A stretch of 64,000 nucleotides of DNA from Mycolicibacterium sarraceniae (GTDB lineage Bacteria > Actinomycetota > Actinomycetes > Mycobacteriales > Mycobacteriaceae), in NCBI RefSeq assembly GCF_010731875.1, contig NZ_AP022595.1, forward strand, positions 4,278,001-4,342,000, read 5' to 3'. The first letter of the stretch is position 1. Every line of letters starts with the position of its first letter. Below are positions 10,768 to 24,581 of this stretch, piece after piece. Position numbers and translations under genes: made by a program. The notes under the pieces were generated by a model, which was given only the letters and a program-made list of their open reading frames with translations, did no database searches and was not told the origin of the DNA.

Positions 10768-13700
10768 TCAGCGTGCAGACGTGATGACGCCGGCAAGCGT
10801 TTCGCACAGGCTTTCGGCCAGCGACCGGACAGTAGTTATATCCATCGATCGAACGCGTATTCCCGTTTCAGTTTCGATACGGGTTCGTAGTTCGAGGTTC
10901 CCCAAGGAGTCCAAACCGTACTCCGAAATCGGCCGGTCTGGGTCGATAGATCTCCTCAGTATCAGGCTGAGCTGCTCGGATACCAGCCGGCGCACCCGCG
11001 TCGTCCATTCGTCGCGCGGCAGGTCATGCAGTTCTGCCCGGAAGCTGCTGGTGTCTGCCGGCCGGTCTCCGCTGGCCTGGAAAGCCTCGGCGAACGGGCT
11101 GCGCGCGGCGAGATCGGTCAGCCACGGCGTACCGATGATCGGTGCGTAGCCGCTGTAGGCGCGGTCGTGGCGCAGCAGCGCCTCGAACGCATGCGCGCCC
11201 TCGTCCGGGCTGATCATCGCGGTGTCGCCGGCAGCGGCCAGGTGCTTGCCGGCGCCGATCTCGTCCCATGCCGCCCAGGCGATCGCGGTGGCGGGCAGAC
11301 CCTGCGAGCGGCGCCAGTGGGTGAACCCGTCGAGCCAGCTGTTGGCCGCGGCGTAGGCACCCTGCCCGGGCGAGCCCATCAGGGCGGCCGCCGAGGAGAA
11401 CGAGCAGAACCAGTCCAGCGGCTGCGCGGTGGTGGCCCGGTGTAGGTGCCAGGCGCCGTAGACCTTTGGAGCCCAGTCCCGGTCGATCAGCTCATCACTG
11501 ATATTGGTCAGGATCGCGTCCTCGACGACGGCGGCGGCGTGCAGGACACCGCGCACAGCCCGGCCGGTCTCGGTGGCCACCGCCACCAGGCGGTCGACAG
11601 TCTCCGACAGTGCGATATCGCCGCTGACGACCTCGACCTCGGTACCGGCGGCCCGCATGCGGGCGATCTCGGCCAGTGCTTCGGCCTTCGGCTCAGAGCG
11701 CGAGTTCAGCACGATCCGGCCGCAGCCGGCCGCAGCCATCTTCGCGGCGAGGAACAAGCCAAGGCCGCCGAGACCACCGGTGATGATGTAGGAGCCGTCC
11801 GTGCGGAAGACCGTGGCCTGCTGCGGCGGCACCATGACATTGCTGTGGCCCACCTTCGGCACCGAGAGCAGCAGCTTGCCGGTGTGCTCGGCCGCACCCA
11901 TCACGCGGATGGCGGTCGCGGCGTCGGCCAGCGGGTAGTGCGTGGTCTCCGGCTGCGGCAGGACGCCCTCGGCGGTCAGCCGATAGACGGTGCTCAGCAG
12001 GTCGCGGACCTGCTCGGGGTGCGTGGTGGCCATCAGCGCCAGGTCGACACCGTAGAAGGACAGGTTGCGCCGGAACGGGAACAGCCCGAGCCGGGTGTCG
12101 CCGTAGATGTCCTTCTTACCGATCTCGACGAACCGGCCGCCGAAGGCGAGCAGGTCGACGCCGGCCCGCTGGGAGGCACCGGTCAGCGAGTTCAGCACGA
12201 TATCGACGCCGTAGCCGTCGGTGTCCTTGCGGATCTGCTCGGCGAAGGCGGCGCTGCGCGAGTCGTAGACACCGGTGATGCCCATATGGCGCAGGATGTC
12301 CCGGCGCTCCTCGGTGCCGGCGGTGGCGAAAATCTCCGCACCGGTGTGGCGAGCGATCGCGATCGCGGCCTGACCCACACCACCGGTCGCGGAATGGATC
12401 AGCACCTTGTCGCCGGCCTTGATCTTGGCCAGGTCGACCAGGCTGTACCAGGCGGTGGCCGACGCGGTTGACACCGCAGCGGCCTGATCGTCACGCAGGC
12501 CCGCCGGCAGCGTCACGGCGACGTCGGCGTCACAGGTCACGAACGTGCCCCAGCAGCCGTTGGGCGACATACCACCCACGTGGTCGCCGACCCGGTGCGA
12601 GCTGACCTGCGGACCGACCGCGGTGACCACGCCGGCGAAGTCGATGCCCAGCTGCGGGTTCAGACCTTCGAAGCTCGGGTAGCGACCGAACGCGAGCAGG
12701 ACGTCAGCGAAGTTCAGGCTGGACGCGGTGACCGCGACCTCGATTTGCCCCGGTCCCGGCGGGATGCGGTCGAAGGCAGTCAGCTCGAGGGTCTGCATAT
12801 CGCCCGGGGTACGGATCTGAAGGCGCATGCCGTCGCGGGAGTGATCCACGACGGTGGTGTAGCGCTCATCGGGCCGCAACGGGCTCGGGTGGAGGTGGGC
12901 GGTGTACCACTCGCCACCCCGGAACGCCGTTTCGTCTTCTTCCGAACCGCTCAGCAGAACGCGGGCCAGCAGCTTGGAATCAACATCGTCATCGACATCG
13001 ATCTGACTGGGGCGCAGCTGCGGATATTCGGCACCGACCACGCGCAACAGACCACGAAGGCCGGCCTGCTCGAGGTTCGGCCGGTCGTCAGCCAGCACCG
13101 TCTGGGCGTCGCGGGTGATGACGTAGAGCCGCGGCGGGTCACCGGCGGTGTCGGCCAGCTCACGGGCGATCCGCACCAGGTGGCGGACGTGCTCTGCCCC
13201 GCGGTGCGGCAGCTGCTCTTCGGGACAGCCGTTGCGCGCGCCGCTGACGACGATGACGTTGGCGAAGCCGCCTTCGGTCAAGTACGCGCGCAACCGCTGG
13301 GCGTTGCCCGCGTGGTCGGCCTGCTGCGGCCAGGACATCGTGGTGACGTCGGCGTCGCTGAGTTTCAGCGCGTCCGTAAGCGCTGAGGACAGCAGGTCGG
13401 CCACATCGGATGTGCTGACCACCAGCCACGTCGCGGATGTGGTGTGGGTGATCTCGGCGACCTGGTTCTGGCGCCACTCGATGCCGAGCAGGCGCTCGTT
13501 GAGCACCCGGTCGCCCTCGTGGTCCTTGGACATCCCGGTGCCCATTCGCAGACCCTGGACGGTGAACAACACCGTGCCGTAGTCATCGAGGAGATCGATA
13601 TCGGCCTCGACCGAAGAACCGTCCAGTGAAGTCAGCTTGGTCAGGCAGTAGCGGGCATTGCGGGTCGTTCCGTGCACCCGCAGGCGGTCCACACTCAGCG

Positions 13701-16700
13701 GCAACAGCAGCCCACCGGCGCCGGAGGCCTGTACGCCCGGATGGGCGGCCACCGACTGGAAGCAGGCGTCCAGCAGCGCCGGGTGGACACCATAGGAGGT
13801 TTGCTGGTTGCGGATCGAGCTGGGCAGGCCGATCTCGGCCAGCACGGTGTCGCCGGTCTCATCGGCGGCGTTGACCGCGACCAGCGCCGTGAACGCGGGG
13901 CCGAACTGCACGCCGCGCCCGTCGAACCACTGGCGCACGCCCTCGCCGTCAGCGCGGTTGGGGTGGGCGTCGCGCAGCGCGTCCATGTCGTAGGCGGTCG
14001 GCTGCCCAACAGTCTCGCTGGCAGACAGCGTTGCGCTGGCGCGGCGCTCCCGCTCACCGTCAGTGTCGGTCTCGACGACAAAGTCGAAGAGACCTGAGCC
14101 GTCCGCCGAAGCGACGGCGCTGACCGGAGTCACATCCTTGAGCAACAGCATCGCCTCGAACGTGACGTCGCGAACCTCGGCGTCGTCACCGAACACGGTG
14201 CGCGCGGCGGCCAGCGCCATTTCGCAGTAGGCCGCACCGGGCAGTGCCGCGACATTGTTGATCTGGTGATCGACCAGCCACGGGTGCGCGCCGGTACCGA
14301 CCTCGGCGGCCCAGGCGTGGCGCTCGGGCTCTTCCAGCAGCCGGACGTGCGAGCCCAGCAGCGGGTGGGCGGCGACCAGGTGCGCGCCTCGGACCTCGTG
14401 GCCGACACCGTCGGCGATCAGCACCAGGTTGCGGTGGGTCCACGTGGGCAGCGGGGCATCGACCAGGTGACCGACCGGGTAGAGAACCGAGAAGTCCACC
14501 TGCGCGCCTGCGGAATACAGATCGCCGAGGAAGTCGCCCATACCGTTGGGGACCTCTTGGCCGCGACGCATGCCGGCCAGGGCCGCGACGCTGATGTCGA
14601 GCGTGCCGGCGGTCTGGTCGATGGCACGGATCAGGAGCGGGTGCGGGGCCAGCTCGCCGAAGACGCGGAAGCCATCTTCCAGAGCGGTCTGAACCGCTGC
14701 CGAGAACCGGACCGTGTGGCGCAGGTTGTCCACCCAGTAGTCGGCATCGCAGTACGGCTGCTCGCGGGGGTCGAACGAGGTCGCTGAGTAGTAGGGCACC
14801 TCGGGTGCCATCGGCGTGATGTCGTCCAGCATCTCGGCGAGCTCGTCGAGGATCGGATCGACCTGCGGCGAGTGCGATGCCACGTCGACGTTGACCTCGC
14901 GGGCCATGATCTCGCGGGCTTCCCAACCGGCCACGATCTTGCGGACGGTATCGGTGGCGCCGCCGATGACGGTCGATTTGGGCGATGCGACGACGGCGAC
15001 GACCACGTCTTCGATGCCCTGCTGCTCGAGCTCCTCACGCACCTGCTGTGCGGGCATCTCGACGGAGGCCATCGCTCCCCCGCCGGCCAGTCGCAGGCAC
15101 AGCAGCGAGCGGCGGCAGATGACCTTGACGCCGTCTTCCAGGGACAGCGCCCCGGAGACGACGGCGGCGGCGACCTCACCGAGCGAGTGACCGATGACTG
15201 CACCGGGCTGCACCCCGTAGGAAGCCATGGTGGCCGCCATCGCGACCTGCACGGCGAAGATGGTGGGCTGAACCCGGTGGATGCCCTCGACGGTGTTGGG
15301 GGCGGTCATCGCCTCGGTAACCGAGAAATCCGACTCGGCGGCGATCAGTGGCTCGATCTCGGCGACCTTGGCCGCAAAGACCGGCTCGGTGGCCAGCAGG
15401 CCGGTGCCCATCGACGCCCACTGCGAACCCTGCCCGGAGAAGATCCAGACGGGGCCGCGGTCGTCGTGGCCAACGGCGGCCTGATACGGCTCGTCACCCT
15501 CGGCGACTGCGCGCAACTGCTTGATCAGCGAGCCGCGATCCTCGGCGATGACCGAGGTACGCACCGGACGATGGCCGCGCCGACGGCTCAGCGTGTAGCC
15601 CAGATCCGGCAGCGACAACTCATCACCGGCGTTCTCGACCCACTGAGCCAGCTTTGCGGCGGTGTTGCGGAGCTCATCGACCGAGGTGGAGCACACCGGG
15701 AACAGCAGCAGGTCGTGGGTGGCGCGGTCGGCATCGACGCGTACGGGGGCCTCGGGGGCCTGCTCCAGGATCGCGTGCACGTTGGTGCCGGACATGCCGT
15801 AGGACGAGACGCTGGCACGGCGCGGGCCGTCCTGCCTCGGCCACGGGATGTTCTCGGTCGGGACAAACATCCCGGTCTTGACCTTGGCGTTCTTCTCGGA
15901 CAGCTGGGTGAAGTGCAGGTTCTGGGGCACCACACCGTGGTAAACGGCGAGCACGGCCTTCATGAGTCCCAGCACGCCCGCGGCGGACTCGGCATGGCCG
16001 AAGTTGCTCTTCACCGAGGTGAGTGCGGTCGGGCCGGAGTGGCCGTAGACGGTCGAGATGCTGTTGAACTCGATCGTGTCGCCCACCGGGGTGCCGGTGC
16101 CGTGCGCCTCGACCATGCCGACGGTGGCGGGGTCGACGTCCGCGGCGGCCAGCGCAGCCTGGAACACCGACACCTGAGCGTCCCGCGACGGCGTCAGGAT
16201 GTTTTCGGTGCGGCCATCCTGGTTGGACGCGGTGGCTTTGATGACGGCCAGTACGCGGTCGCCGTCGCGCTGGGCGTCATCGAGGCGCTTGAGCACGACG
16301 ATGCCGCAGCCTTCGGCGCGGACGAAGCCGTCGGCGGCGACGTCGAATGAGTGGCAGCGTCCGGTTGGCGACAGCATGCCCTGGCCCGACGACGATGCGT
16401 AGAGACGCTTGTCCAGCATCAGCATCACGCCACCGGCGAGCGCCATATCGCTTTCACCATCGTGCAGGCTGCGGACAGCTTGGTGCACCGCGACCAAACT
16501 CGAGGAGCAGGCGGTGTCCATGGTCACCGCGGGGCCGTGGAGACCGAGCGCATGCGAGATGCGGCCCGACGCCATACTGAAGGGCGCGCCGGTGAAGGCG
16601 TAGGCCTGATCGAAGGCACCCGCGTCGCTAGTGACCATCGCGTAGTCGTCGTGCGACATGCCGATGAAGACACCGGTCGATGTGCCCGACAAGGACGACG

Positions 16701-17043
16701 GGGTGAAACCGGCTTGTTCGGTGGCTTCCCAGCAGGTCTCCAGCAGCACTCGGTGCTGCGGGTCCATTGCGGTGGCCTCGCGCTCGTTGATGCCGAAGAA
16801 GTCAGGGTCGAAACCGGTCACGTCATCGATGAACGCGCCCCACTTGGACACCGAGCGGCCCGGCACACCGGGCTCAGGGTCGTAGAGGTCGTCGGCCTCC
16901 CAGCGATCGGCAGGAATCTCAGTGACCAGGTCGGCACCCTCGAGCAGCGCCTCCCAGAGCATGCGGGGCGAGTCGATACCACCGGGCAGTCTGCAGGCCA
17001 TGCCGACGACGGCGATGGGGGTGACAGATGTCTGACGCACCAC
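10768..17043 (-). CDS. pks5: Pks5/Mas-type iterative type I polyketide synthase
   Basis: 2091 residues with the full mycocerosic-acid-synthase order. KS spans about 8-430 (Cys179 in DTACSSS, His314, His350). AT spans about 530-840 (GHSLGE, Ser620). DH has His926 in [14 protein letters not shown] spans about 1390-1710, with the nucleotide site GGVGQAAIA near 1550. KR spans about 1745-1930 ([23 protein letters not shown]). A terminal ACP carries Ser2046 in GLDSLGNL. Such enzymes extend a fatty acid with methylmalonyl-CoA and fully reduce each unit, giving methyl-branched acids for acyltrehaloses and lipooligosaccharides. Pks5 is the M. tuberculosis family member that lies near ileS. GTG start; the next codon is also GTG. 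No fatty-acyl-AMP ligase lies in the locus, so the starter must be loaded from elsewhere. Confidence 0.93.
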   Translation of the reverse strand: MVRQTSVTPIAVVGMACRLPGGIDSPRMLWEALLEGADLVTEIPADRWEADDLYDPEPGVPGRSVSKWGAFIDDVTGFDPDFFGINEREATAMDPQHRVLLETCWEATEQAGFTPSSLSGTSTGVFIGMSHDDYAMVTSDAGAFDQAYAFTGAPFSMASGRISHALGLHGPAVTMDTACSSSLVAVHQAVRSLHDGESDMALAGGVMLMLDKRLYASSSGQGMLSPTGRCHSFDVAADGFVRAEGCGIVVLKRLDDAQRDGDRVLAVIKATASNQDGRTENILTPSRDAQVSVFQAALAAADVDPATVGMVEAHGTGTPVGDTIEFNSISTVYGHSGPTALTSVKSNFGHAESAAGVLGLMKAVLAVYHGVVPQNLHFTQLSEKNAKVKTGMFVPTENIPWPRQDGPRRASVSSYGMSGTNVHAILEQAPEAPVRVDADRATHDLLLFPVCSTSVDELRNTAAKLAQWVENAGDELSLPDLGYTLSRRRGHRPVRTSVIAEDRGSLIKQLRAVAEGDEPYQAAVGHDDRGPVWIFSGQGSQWASMGTGLLATEPVFAAKVAEIEPLIAAESDFSVTEAMTAPNTVEGIHRVQPTIFAVQVAMAATMASYGVQPGAVIGHSLGEVAAAVVSGALSLEDGVKVICRRSLLCLRLAGGGAMASVEMPAQQVREELEQQGIEDVVVAVVASPKSTVIGGATDTVRKIVAGWEAREIMAREVNVDVASHSPQVDPILDELAEMLDDITPMAPEVPYYSATSFDPREQPYCDADYWVDNLRHTVRFSAAVQTALEDGFRVFGELAPHPLLIRAIDQTAGTLDISVAALAGMRRGQEVPNGMGDFLGDLYSAGAQVDFSVLYPVGHLVDAPLPTWTHRNLVLIADGVGHEVRGAHLVAAHPLLGSHVRLLEEPERHAWAAEVGTGAHPWLVDHQINNVAALPGAAYCEMALAAARTVFGDDAEVRDVTFEAMLLLKDVTPVSAVASADGSGLFDFVVETDTDGERERRASATLSASETVGQPTAYDMDALRDAHPNRADGEGVRQWFDGRGVQFGPAFTALVAVNAADETGDTVLAEIGLPSSIRNQQTSYGVHPALLDACFQSVAAHPGVQASGAGGLLLPLSVDRLRVHGTTRNARYCLTKLTSLDGSSVEADIDLLDDYGTVLFTVQGLRMGTGMSKDHEGDRVLNERLLGIEWRQNQVAEITHTTSATWLVVSTSDVADLLSSALTDALKLSDADVTTMSWPQQADHAGNAQRLRAYLTEGGFANVIVVSGARNGCPEEQLPHRGAEHVRHLVRIARELADTAGDPPRLYVITRDAQTVLADDRPNLEQAGLRGLLRVVGAEYPQLRPSQIDVDDDVDSKLLARVLLSGSEEDETAFRGGEWYTAHLHPSPLRPDERYTTVVDHSRDGMRLQIRTPGDMQTLELTAFDRIPPGPGQIEVAVTASSLNFADVLLAFGRYPSFEGLNPQLGIDFAGVVTAVGPQVSSHRVGDHVGGMSPNGCWGTFVTCDADVAVTLPAGLRDDQAAAVSTASATAWYSLVDLAKIKAGDKVLIHSATGGVGQAAIAIARHTGAEIFATAGTEERRDILRHMGITGVYDSRSAAFAEQIRKDTDGYGVDIVLNSLTGASQRAGVDLLAFGGRFVEIGKKDIYGDTRLGLFPFRRNLSFYGVDLALMATTHPEQVRDLLSTVYRLTAEGVLPQPETTHYPLADAATAIRVMGAAEHTGKLLLSVPKVGHSNVMVPPQQATVFRTDGSYIITGGLGGLGLFLAAKMAAAGCGRIVLNSRSEPKAEALAEIARMRAAGTEVEVVSGDIALSETVDRLVAVATETGRAVRGVLHAAAVVEDAILTNISDELIDRDWAPKVYGAWHLHRATTAQPLDWFCSFSSAAALMGSPGQGAYAAANSWLDGFTHWRRSQGLPATAIAWAAWDEIGAGKHLAAAGDTAMISPDEGAHAFEALLRHDRAYSGYAPIIGTPWLTDLAARSPFAEAFQASGDRPADTSSFRAELHDLPRDEWTTRVRRLVSEQLSLILRRSIDPDRPISEYGLDSLGNLELRTRIETETGIRVRSMDITTVRSLAESLCETLAGVITSAR

Positions 17044-18052
17044 TCACACCTCACTTCTTGAGACTGGGCAAGGCAACCAGTCCCCACCAAGCAGCGTTAG
17101 CTACCCAGTCGAAGTTGCCAATGTGCTCGGTAGCTTAGCCGTTTTTCGTTAAGACCGCGAGAATGAGTTCATGTTTTTGATTAGGGATTGAGCAATCTGA
17201 CCTTTGACCCTAACGCCGCGCCCGGTCGGGCGCGTATCCGATAGCTGTGGTTCCAGCCACACCGACCAACGTGATCGCCGTCACGTTCCTGAGATGTTCG
17301 ATCAAAATCGGCTCTAGCTGGATTTTTATTGTGACTCAGCACCCCCGTCGGCCACCCGGATCGCCTCCGCTGGCCCACCCCCGATGGGGAGGAAGAAGTT
17401 GCAGGGTGATTACTATCGCATTTCTGCCACACATTGGTATCGATCCGGATTTAGCAAATTAAGGTAATGATCCCGTCTAGGCACTCGAACCCGACAACCC
17501 AAATTACCCCGACTCGGCCATTGAATAGTGGCCAGTACTGTCCTCCCGGGCGCATCCAAGGGTCCGGATCGCGCTGCCATCCTGAGAGTTTCCGCAATCC
17601 CGCTTCAGGTGTCCGCAACCCACCAGCCTGTAGTTATCGTCGCGACACACAGGAGATGGCTATCGACCTGAGAGTAGGCTGAGATTTCAATATTGGTGTT
17701 CTGTTAAACGCGATCCCGGCCACATTCCCACCGGGGCGGAGACCTCTGTTACCAGTCTCCCGATATTTCTCACCTTGAGTCAGCAAACGCGACAGGATAA
17801 TCGACCGGCTATTCGTAGATAATCGGCGCACTTTCCGTCGGAGATGAACATCAGGACGGTTCGACCGACGGCCGACGGCAGTTATCACCCCTTTAACGGT
17901 GCCTTGTGAACTCGCTGTGAAAATTTGCTAGAGGTCACAGCGGGGCCATGTGGCGAGGTCACCGACAGCAACGACCGACCGCATGACCAGCCAACACGCC
18001 GAAGGTGGGATGCGGCCAGCAAGGAGCCGGCACGCGGCGGTCAAGGGCCGAA
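17044..18052. other. about 1 kb without a convincing gene upstream of pks5
   Basis: Noticeably richer in A/T than its surroundings. Short open frames exist on both strands but none has a ribosome site, a recognisable product or coherent codon use. A minus-strand TANNNT box (TAAGCT, 17132-17137) could drive pks5 with a leader of about 80 bases. A GTCACAGCG (17934-17942) and a GTCACCGAC (17958-17966) resemble MtrA half-sites but are 24 bases apart. The stretch may be the pks5 control region, the scar of lost genes, or both. Confidence 0.5.
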
Positions 18053-19348
18053 TTACCCTGCAACGACCCCGGCCGAAAGCGGCCCGAACGGGGCACCAGA
18101 TTCGGTGACGGGCGCGAACCCGTGCTTGCGAGCAGCGGCGGCACCCCGCCGGATTAATGCCGCAGTGGCGACGAAACCGGCCTGATCGGCGACGACAAAC
18201 GGGGTGAGCAAGCGGTTATGAACAAAGCTGAACGACAATCCCGATTCCGGGATCGCCCAGCCCAGCGAACCACCCAGACCCACATGACCGAAGCCGGGCA
18301 ATAGACCCGGCATCGGCAGCGAGTGGTATCCGAGGTGGAAGCCGAGCGGCATGATCAGGTTGCGGTCCGGGGTCAGATCTCGCCGGCCGGTAAGACCTGC
18401 GACCAGCTCGGACGACAGGTAGCGCTGACCGTCGATCTCGCCACCGTTGGCGATTGCGCCGTACATTCGGGCCAGGCTGCGCGCGGTGGCCACACCGTTG
18501 GCCGCCGGAAGCTCGCTGTCCAGCAGGGGCATGGCCCCCTGGACTGTCGAACGCATACCGGGGAAATACAGGGACCCGAAGATCGCCGACACTTCCCAGG
18601 CCGCGATCCGCGGGGCGACGGTGTTGAAGATCGGGTTCGGAATGTTCAGCTGGGGTCCGATAATGCTGGCGGCCCGCGTCGGCGCACCGGCGGGCGGCCG
18701 GCCCAAGTGAATCCCGTCGGTGTTGAGCGGGTCGGCCACCTCGATGCGAATCAGCTCACGCATGCCCATCCCGGTGACCGCGCGGGTCAGCCCGGACAGC
18801 AGCCAGCCGTAGGTCAGCGCGTGATACGCGGGCTTGCCGAAGTATCGGCCCACTGGCGCCGCCGCGATGCGTTCCTCCATAACGACGTGGTTGAGCAGGT
18901 CGCGCCTGCGCACGCCACGCAGATGCGCCAGACCCGCGCGGTGCTGCATCACGTCGCGGACAGTGATGTCCGCCTTACCGTTGGCACCGAACTCAGGCCA
19001 GTATTCGGCCATCGGCGCGTCGTAGTCGATCAGGCCGCGGTCGGCGAGCCGGTGGATGACCGTCGAGGCCACACCCTTGGTCGCCGAGAACACCATGGCC
19101 CCGGTGTCAGCGGTCCAGCGCTGCCGTCCGCGTCGATCCGCCCAGCCGGTCCACACATCGACCACGGGCCGGCCATCGAGATAGACGGCCAGCGCACCGC
19201 CGCCGAAGCGCGGATGCGGGAACATCGCCGCGAAACTGCGCAGCGCAGAAGCGAAGTTCGGGTCGGCGGCTCCCTGCAGCCCATGGGGCAGGGTGTCGCG
19301 TCCGTGCATCGCCTGAGTCACAGATGGGAATTTAACCGGCCTGGGCAC
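18053..19348 (-). CDS. lipL: serine esterase of the beta-lactamase fold (LipL-like)
   Basis: 431 residues. It has the SxxK motif of class C beta-lactamase/EstB-type hydrolases in MVFSATKGV and long runs typical of Rv1497 LipL (FGGGALAVYLDGRPVVDVW; ANGVATARSLARMYGAIANG). Members hydrolyse short-chain esters and are often envelope-associated. It is the last gene of the mutA-mutB-meaB-lipL run, as in M. tuberculosis, 46 bases after meaB. The start is uncertain: GTG at 19348 is given, but ATG at 19309 is also reasonable. Physiological substrate unknown. Confidence 0.85.
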   Translation of the reverse strand: MPRPVKFPSVTQAMHGRDTLPHGLQGAADPNFASALRSFAAMFPHPRFGGGALAVYLDGRPVVDVWTGWADRRGRQRWTADTGAMVFSATKGVASTVIHRLADRGLIDYDAPMAEYWPEFGANGKADITVRDVMQHRAGLAHLRGVRRRDLLNHVVMEERIAAAPVGRYFGKPAYHALTYGWLLSGLTRAVTGMGMRELIRIEVADPLNTDGIHLGRPPAGAPTRAASIIGPQLNIPNPIFNTVAPRIAAWEVSAIFGSLYFPGMRSTVQGAMPLLDSELPAANGVATARSLARMYGAIANGGEIDGQRYLSSELVAGLTGRRDLTPDRNLIMPLGFHLGYHSLPMPGLLPGFGHVGLGGSLGWAIPESGLSFSFVHNRLLTPFVVADQAGFVATAALIRRGAAAARKHGFAPVTESGAPFGPLSAGVVAG

Positions 19349-19394
19349 ATCTGCAGCTCATTGTTGCCAAACCGTTAACTTGACACGCGGGCCG

Positions 19395-20377
19395 TCAGGT
19401 TGACTGTTCGGCAGCAGCAAGGATTCGCTGGGCCGCCAGCGCGGGCGTCAGCTCGCCCTCACGAACCTGGCGCTCGATCTCGGCTCGCTCGGCGCGTACC
19501 GCCGGGTGGCTGAGCACCCGGTCGAGCACGGCGTCACGCACCATCGACCAGGTCCAGTCGACCTGTTGCGCACGACGGCGGGCATCGAACTCCCCGGCCC
19601 CTGTCAGCGCGTCACGGTGGGCAAGGACTGTGTCCCACAGCTCCTGTAAACCGTGGCCCTCCAGCGCACTCATCGTCAATACTGGTGGGCGCCAGTGTGT
19701 TTCGCGCGGATAGATCAGCCTGATTGCTGCCGATAGCTCGCGTGCGCATGCCTTTGCCTCGATGGCGTGCGCACCGTCGGCCTTGTTGACCACCACGATG
19801 TCGGCGAGCTCGAGGACCCCTTTTTTGATGCCCTGCAGCTGGTCGCCGGTGCGGGCCAGGGTGAGGAAAACGAAGGTGTCCACCATGTTCGACACGGTTA
19901 CTTCGGACTGACCGACGCCGACCGTTTCCACCAGGATCACGTCGAATCCGGCGGCTTCCACGAGCACAATCGTCTCCCGGGTCGCCTTTGCCACGCCGCC
20001 AAGGGTTCCCGACGTGGGCGACGGACGGATGTAGGCGTCCGGGTGTACGGCAAGCTTCGCCATCCGGGTTTTGTCACCCAGAATCGAACCGCCGGTGCGA
20101 GTCGAAGACGGGTCCACGGCAAGGACCGCGACCCGATGGCCCCGCGCGATGAGGTACATGCCCAGCGCCTCGATCGTGGTCGACTTCCCCACCCCGGGCA
20201 CCCCGGTGATACCAATGTGGACGGCCTTGCCGGCATCCGGCATCAACTCCAGCAGTAATCGCTGCGCCTGATCACGGTGATCGGCCCGGGTCGACTCGAC
20301 CAGGGTGATGGCTCGCGACAAGGCTGCACGATCACCGCTGCGGATTGCCTCCGCGAAGACGTCGACGTCGGCGGACA

Positions 20378-20378
<1 letters not shown>
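19395..20378 (-). CDS. meaB: MeaB/ArgK-type GTPase, chaperone of methylmalonyl-CoA mutase
   Basis: 327 residues. The P-loop GVPGVGKST ends near residue 67, followed by AVDPSST and the switch region VETVGVGQSE. NKAD supplies guanine specificity. MeaB guards methylmalonyl-CoA mutase and gates entry of adenosylcobalamin. The start ATG at 20378 overlaps the mutB stop (TGATG), consistent with assembly of a complex from one transcript. Older annotation as an arginine/ornithine transport ATPase is not supported. Confidence 0.95.
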
Positions 20379-22633
<2,255 letters not shown>

Positions 22634-22634
22634 A

Positions 22635-24461
22635 TCAGGCCCCCAATCGGGTGAGCAGGGACGAAAGCACTTCGACTGCATCGATTTTCGCGGTCAGATA
22701 GTGGTCTGGTTTATCCGCGGAATCCGCGACCGCCTTCTCCGGGCCGGCCAGGTAGATCTGGGTTGCGCCCGCGGCCCGCGCAGCGGCCACCACGTCGGAG
22801 GCATCGGTGCCGTAGCGGGCGTCGGTGCCGCAGAGCACCGCGACCGTCGTGCCGGCATCAGCGATCGCCGCAGCCGTGGAGGCCGCGTCGACAGTGCCCG
22901 GGTTGACCGCTTCGATTCCGCCGGAGGCCAGCAGGTTGGCCGCGAACGTCGCACGGATGTTGTTCTCTGCCAGCGGCCCAACCGGCAGCAGCAGGACGAG
23001 CGGGCGCGCACCGGTGCGCTCCAGGAATGCGTCGGAGCGGTCACGCAGCGCCTCGAAACCGGCCGCGTAGCGCCGCACGGTCTCCGACGAACTGTAATGC
23101 GGCAGCGGCGCTTCGGACAGATTCGGGAATTCATTGATCCCCGTCACCGGTGTCCGCCGATGGGCGATATCGTCGGCCCGGCGCGCCCGGATTTCCTCGA
23201 TCCGCTCGGCGATATGATCACCCGCGGCGACGAACCCGCCCCGGGACTCGACATCCTGAAAGTGCGACCATGCTTGCGCCGCAAGGCTCTTGGTGAGGTC
23301 CTCCACGTACCAGGAGCCGCCGGCCGGGTCGAGCACCCGCCCGATATGCGACTCCTCGAGCAACAGCAACTGCGTGTTGCGCGCGATACGGCGGGCGAAG
23401 CCCGCGCTCATCCCCGGGAACCCGCTCGGGATCGCCACGTCGAACGGCAGCACCGCGACGGTATCGGCTCCCCCGACGCCGGCGCCGAATGCGGCCAGCG
23501 TGGTGCGCAGCATGTTCACCCAGGGATCGCGCTGGGTCATCATCGGCAGCGAGGTGACGGCGTGCAGCGTCGCCGCGCCGCTCTCGGGCTCGCCGAGCAC
23601 ATCGGCGACTCGGGCCCAGAGTTGGCGGGCGACCCGGAATTTGGCGATCGTCACGAACTGGTCGTCGTCGGCCACCAGCCGGAAGCTGATCTGGCGCAGC
23701 GCGTCGGCGACGCCGATCCCAGCATCGACAAGAGCCCGCACATAGTCGACGGCGGCCGCCAGTGCGCCGGCGAGCTCCCAGGCGGCGTTGGCGCCGCGGT
23801 TGTGGAATGCCGGGCCGTCGACGGTGATGGCGCGCACCCCGGCGCTGCCGGCCAGATTCCTGGCCACTCCGGCGACGTCCTCGATGCTCGGCGCGGGCAA
23901 TCCGCTCAGCGGCGCGGTGAGCGGGTCCGCGCCCAGGTCGATCGACATGGCGGCGCGCTGGGCGTCGTCGGCGCCGGCAACCAACGCCAACACCGCCTCG
24001 GCGGCGTCGCCGAAGTGTGCCCCGGCGTCCAAGATCACCGGCGCGAGTTCGAGGTAGACACCTTCCAGCAGCCGGTCCAGGTCGGCGGGGGCCACCCCGT
24101 CCTGGCCGACCTGCAGTACCAGTGCGCTGACCCCGTCTCCGAGCGCGCTTAGCACGGCGGAGTTCCCGTCGGCGAGCGCACCGGACGCCCCGAACACCTC
24201 GGCGACCTTCCAGCCGGCGATAACGTCGCGATGGGCGTCGCCACCGCGGACAAATGGCCAGGCACCGGGCAGTGGCGGCTCGGGCAGCGCGTCGAGCGTG
24301 GTGTATAACGGGCGGATCGAAAAGCCCTCGTAGGTGGGCGAATCCAGCAGCGTCTCGGGTTCAGCGGGCAGATCCGCCGGATCCTTGCGGCTACTCTTGG
24401 CTAGCACGCCTGCCACTGCGGTGCGCCAGCGGGCGCGCCCCTCATCCACCTCTACCGACAC
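22635..24461 (-). CDS. mutA: methylmalonyl-CoA mutase small subunit
   Basis: 608 residues. It shares the barrel fold with MutB ([35 protein letters not shown]) but has no DxHxxG cobalamin motif in its C-terminal domain, as expected of the non-catalytic partner. The GTG at 24461 is chosen because AGGAG lies exactly six bases upstream; the resulting N-terminus [20 protein letters not shown] also matches the family. A TTG at 24485 is open but less likely. First gene of the mutAB-meaB-lipL operon. Confidence 0.95.
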   Translation of the reverse strand: MSVEVDEGRARWRTAVAGVLAKSSRKDPADLPAEPETLLDSPTYEGFSIRPLYTTLDALPEPPLPGAWPFVRGGDAHRDVIAGWKVAEVFGASGALADGNSAVLSALGDGVSALVLQVGQDGVAPADLDRLLEGVYLELAPVILDAGAHFGDAAEAVLALVAGADDAQRAAMSIDLGADPLTAPLSGLPAPSIEDVAGVARNLAGSAGVRAITVDGPAFHNRGANAAWELAGALAAAVDYVRALVDAGIGVADALRQISFRLVADDDQFVTIAKFRVARQLWARVADVLGEPESGAATLHAVTSLPMMTQRDPWVNMLRTTLAAFGAGVGGADTVAVLPFDVAIPSGFPGMSAGFARRIARNTQLLLLEESHIGRVLDPAGGSWYVEDLTKSLAAQAWSHFQDVESRGGFVAAGDHIAERIEEIRARRADDIAHRRTPVTGINEFPNLSEAPLPHYSSSETVRRYAAGFEALRDRSDAFLERTGARPLVLLLPVGPLAENNIRATFAANLLASGGIEAVNPGTVDAASTAAAIADAGTTVAVLCGTDARYGTDASDVVAAARAAGATQIYLAGPEKAVADSADKPDHYLTAKIDAVEVLSSLLTRLGA

Positions 24462-24515
24462 CGGCAACTCCTGTTGTCGCAGCAAGTGGGCGTCCCTGCC
24501 GGGAACGCCATCAGA

Positions 24516-24534
24516 CCATCAGGCTAAATGATGG
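24516..24534. promoter_or_regulatory. inverted repeat over the mutA -10 box
   Basis: CCATCA and TGATGG form perfect 6-base arms with a 7-base spacer. Within and next to the spacer the minus strand reads TAGCCT (24521-24526), a TANNNT -10 box pointing at mutA. A repressor bound here would block mutA directly. The element lies between the divergent genes mutA and the TVP38-family gene. No known operator is matched. Confidence 0.45.
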
Positions 24535-24581
24535 CCTCAGGAGTCACGTCGCCGACTAGGCGGCCCGTAATCTTGGTAAAC

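Noticed and set aside
9266..11149. 627-codon plus-strand open frame across papA and the end of pks5
   Set aside because: Antisense shadow; no ribosome site and no recognisable domain.
14872..16350. 492-codon plus-strand open frame inside pks5
   Set aside because: Antisense to the KS and AT domains with Gly/His/Arg-rich product; not a gene.
17181..17888. Several 60-85-codon frames in the gap upstream of pks5
   Set aside because: No ribosome sites, no coherent codon use, and frames on both strands overlap each other.
17934..17966. MtrA-like GTCACAGCG and GTCACCGAC upstream of pks5
   Set aside because: Only two units, 24 bases apart and out of 9-base register, so weaker than the ripA array.
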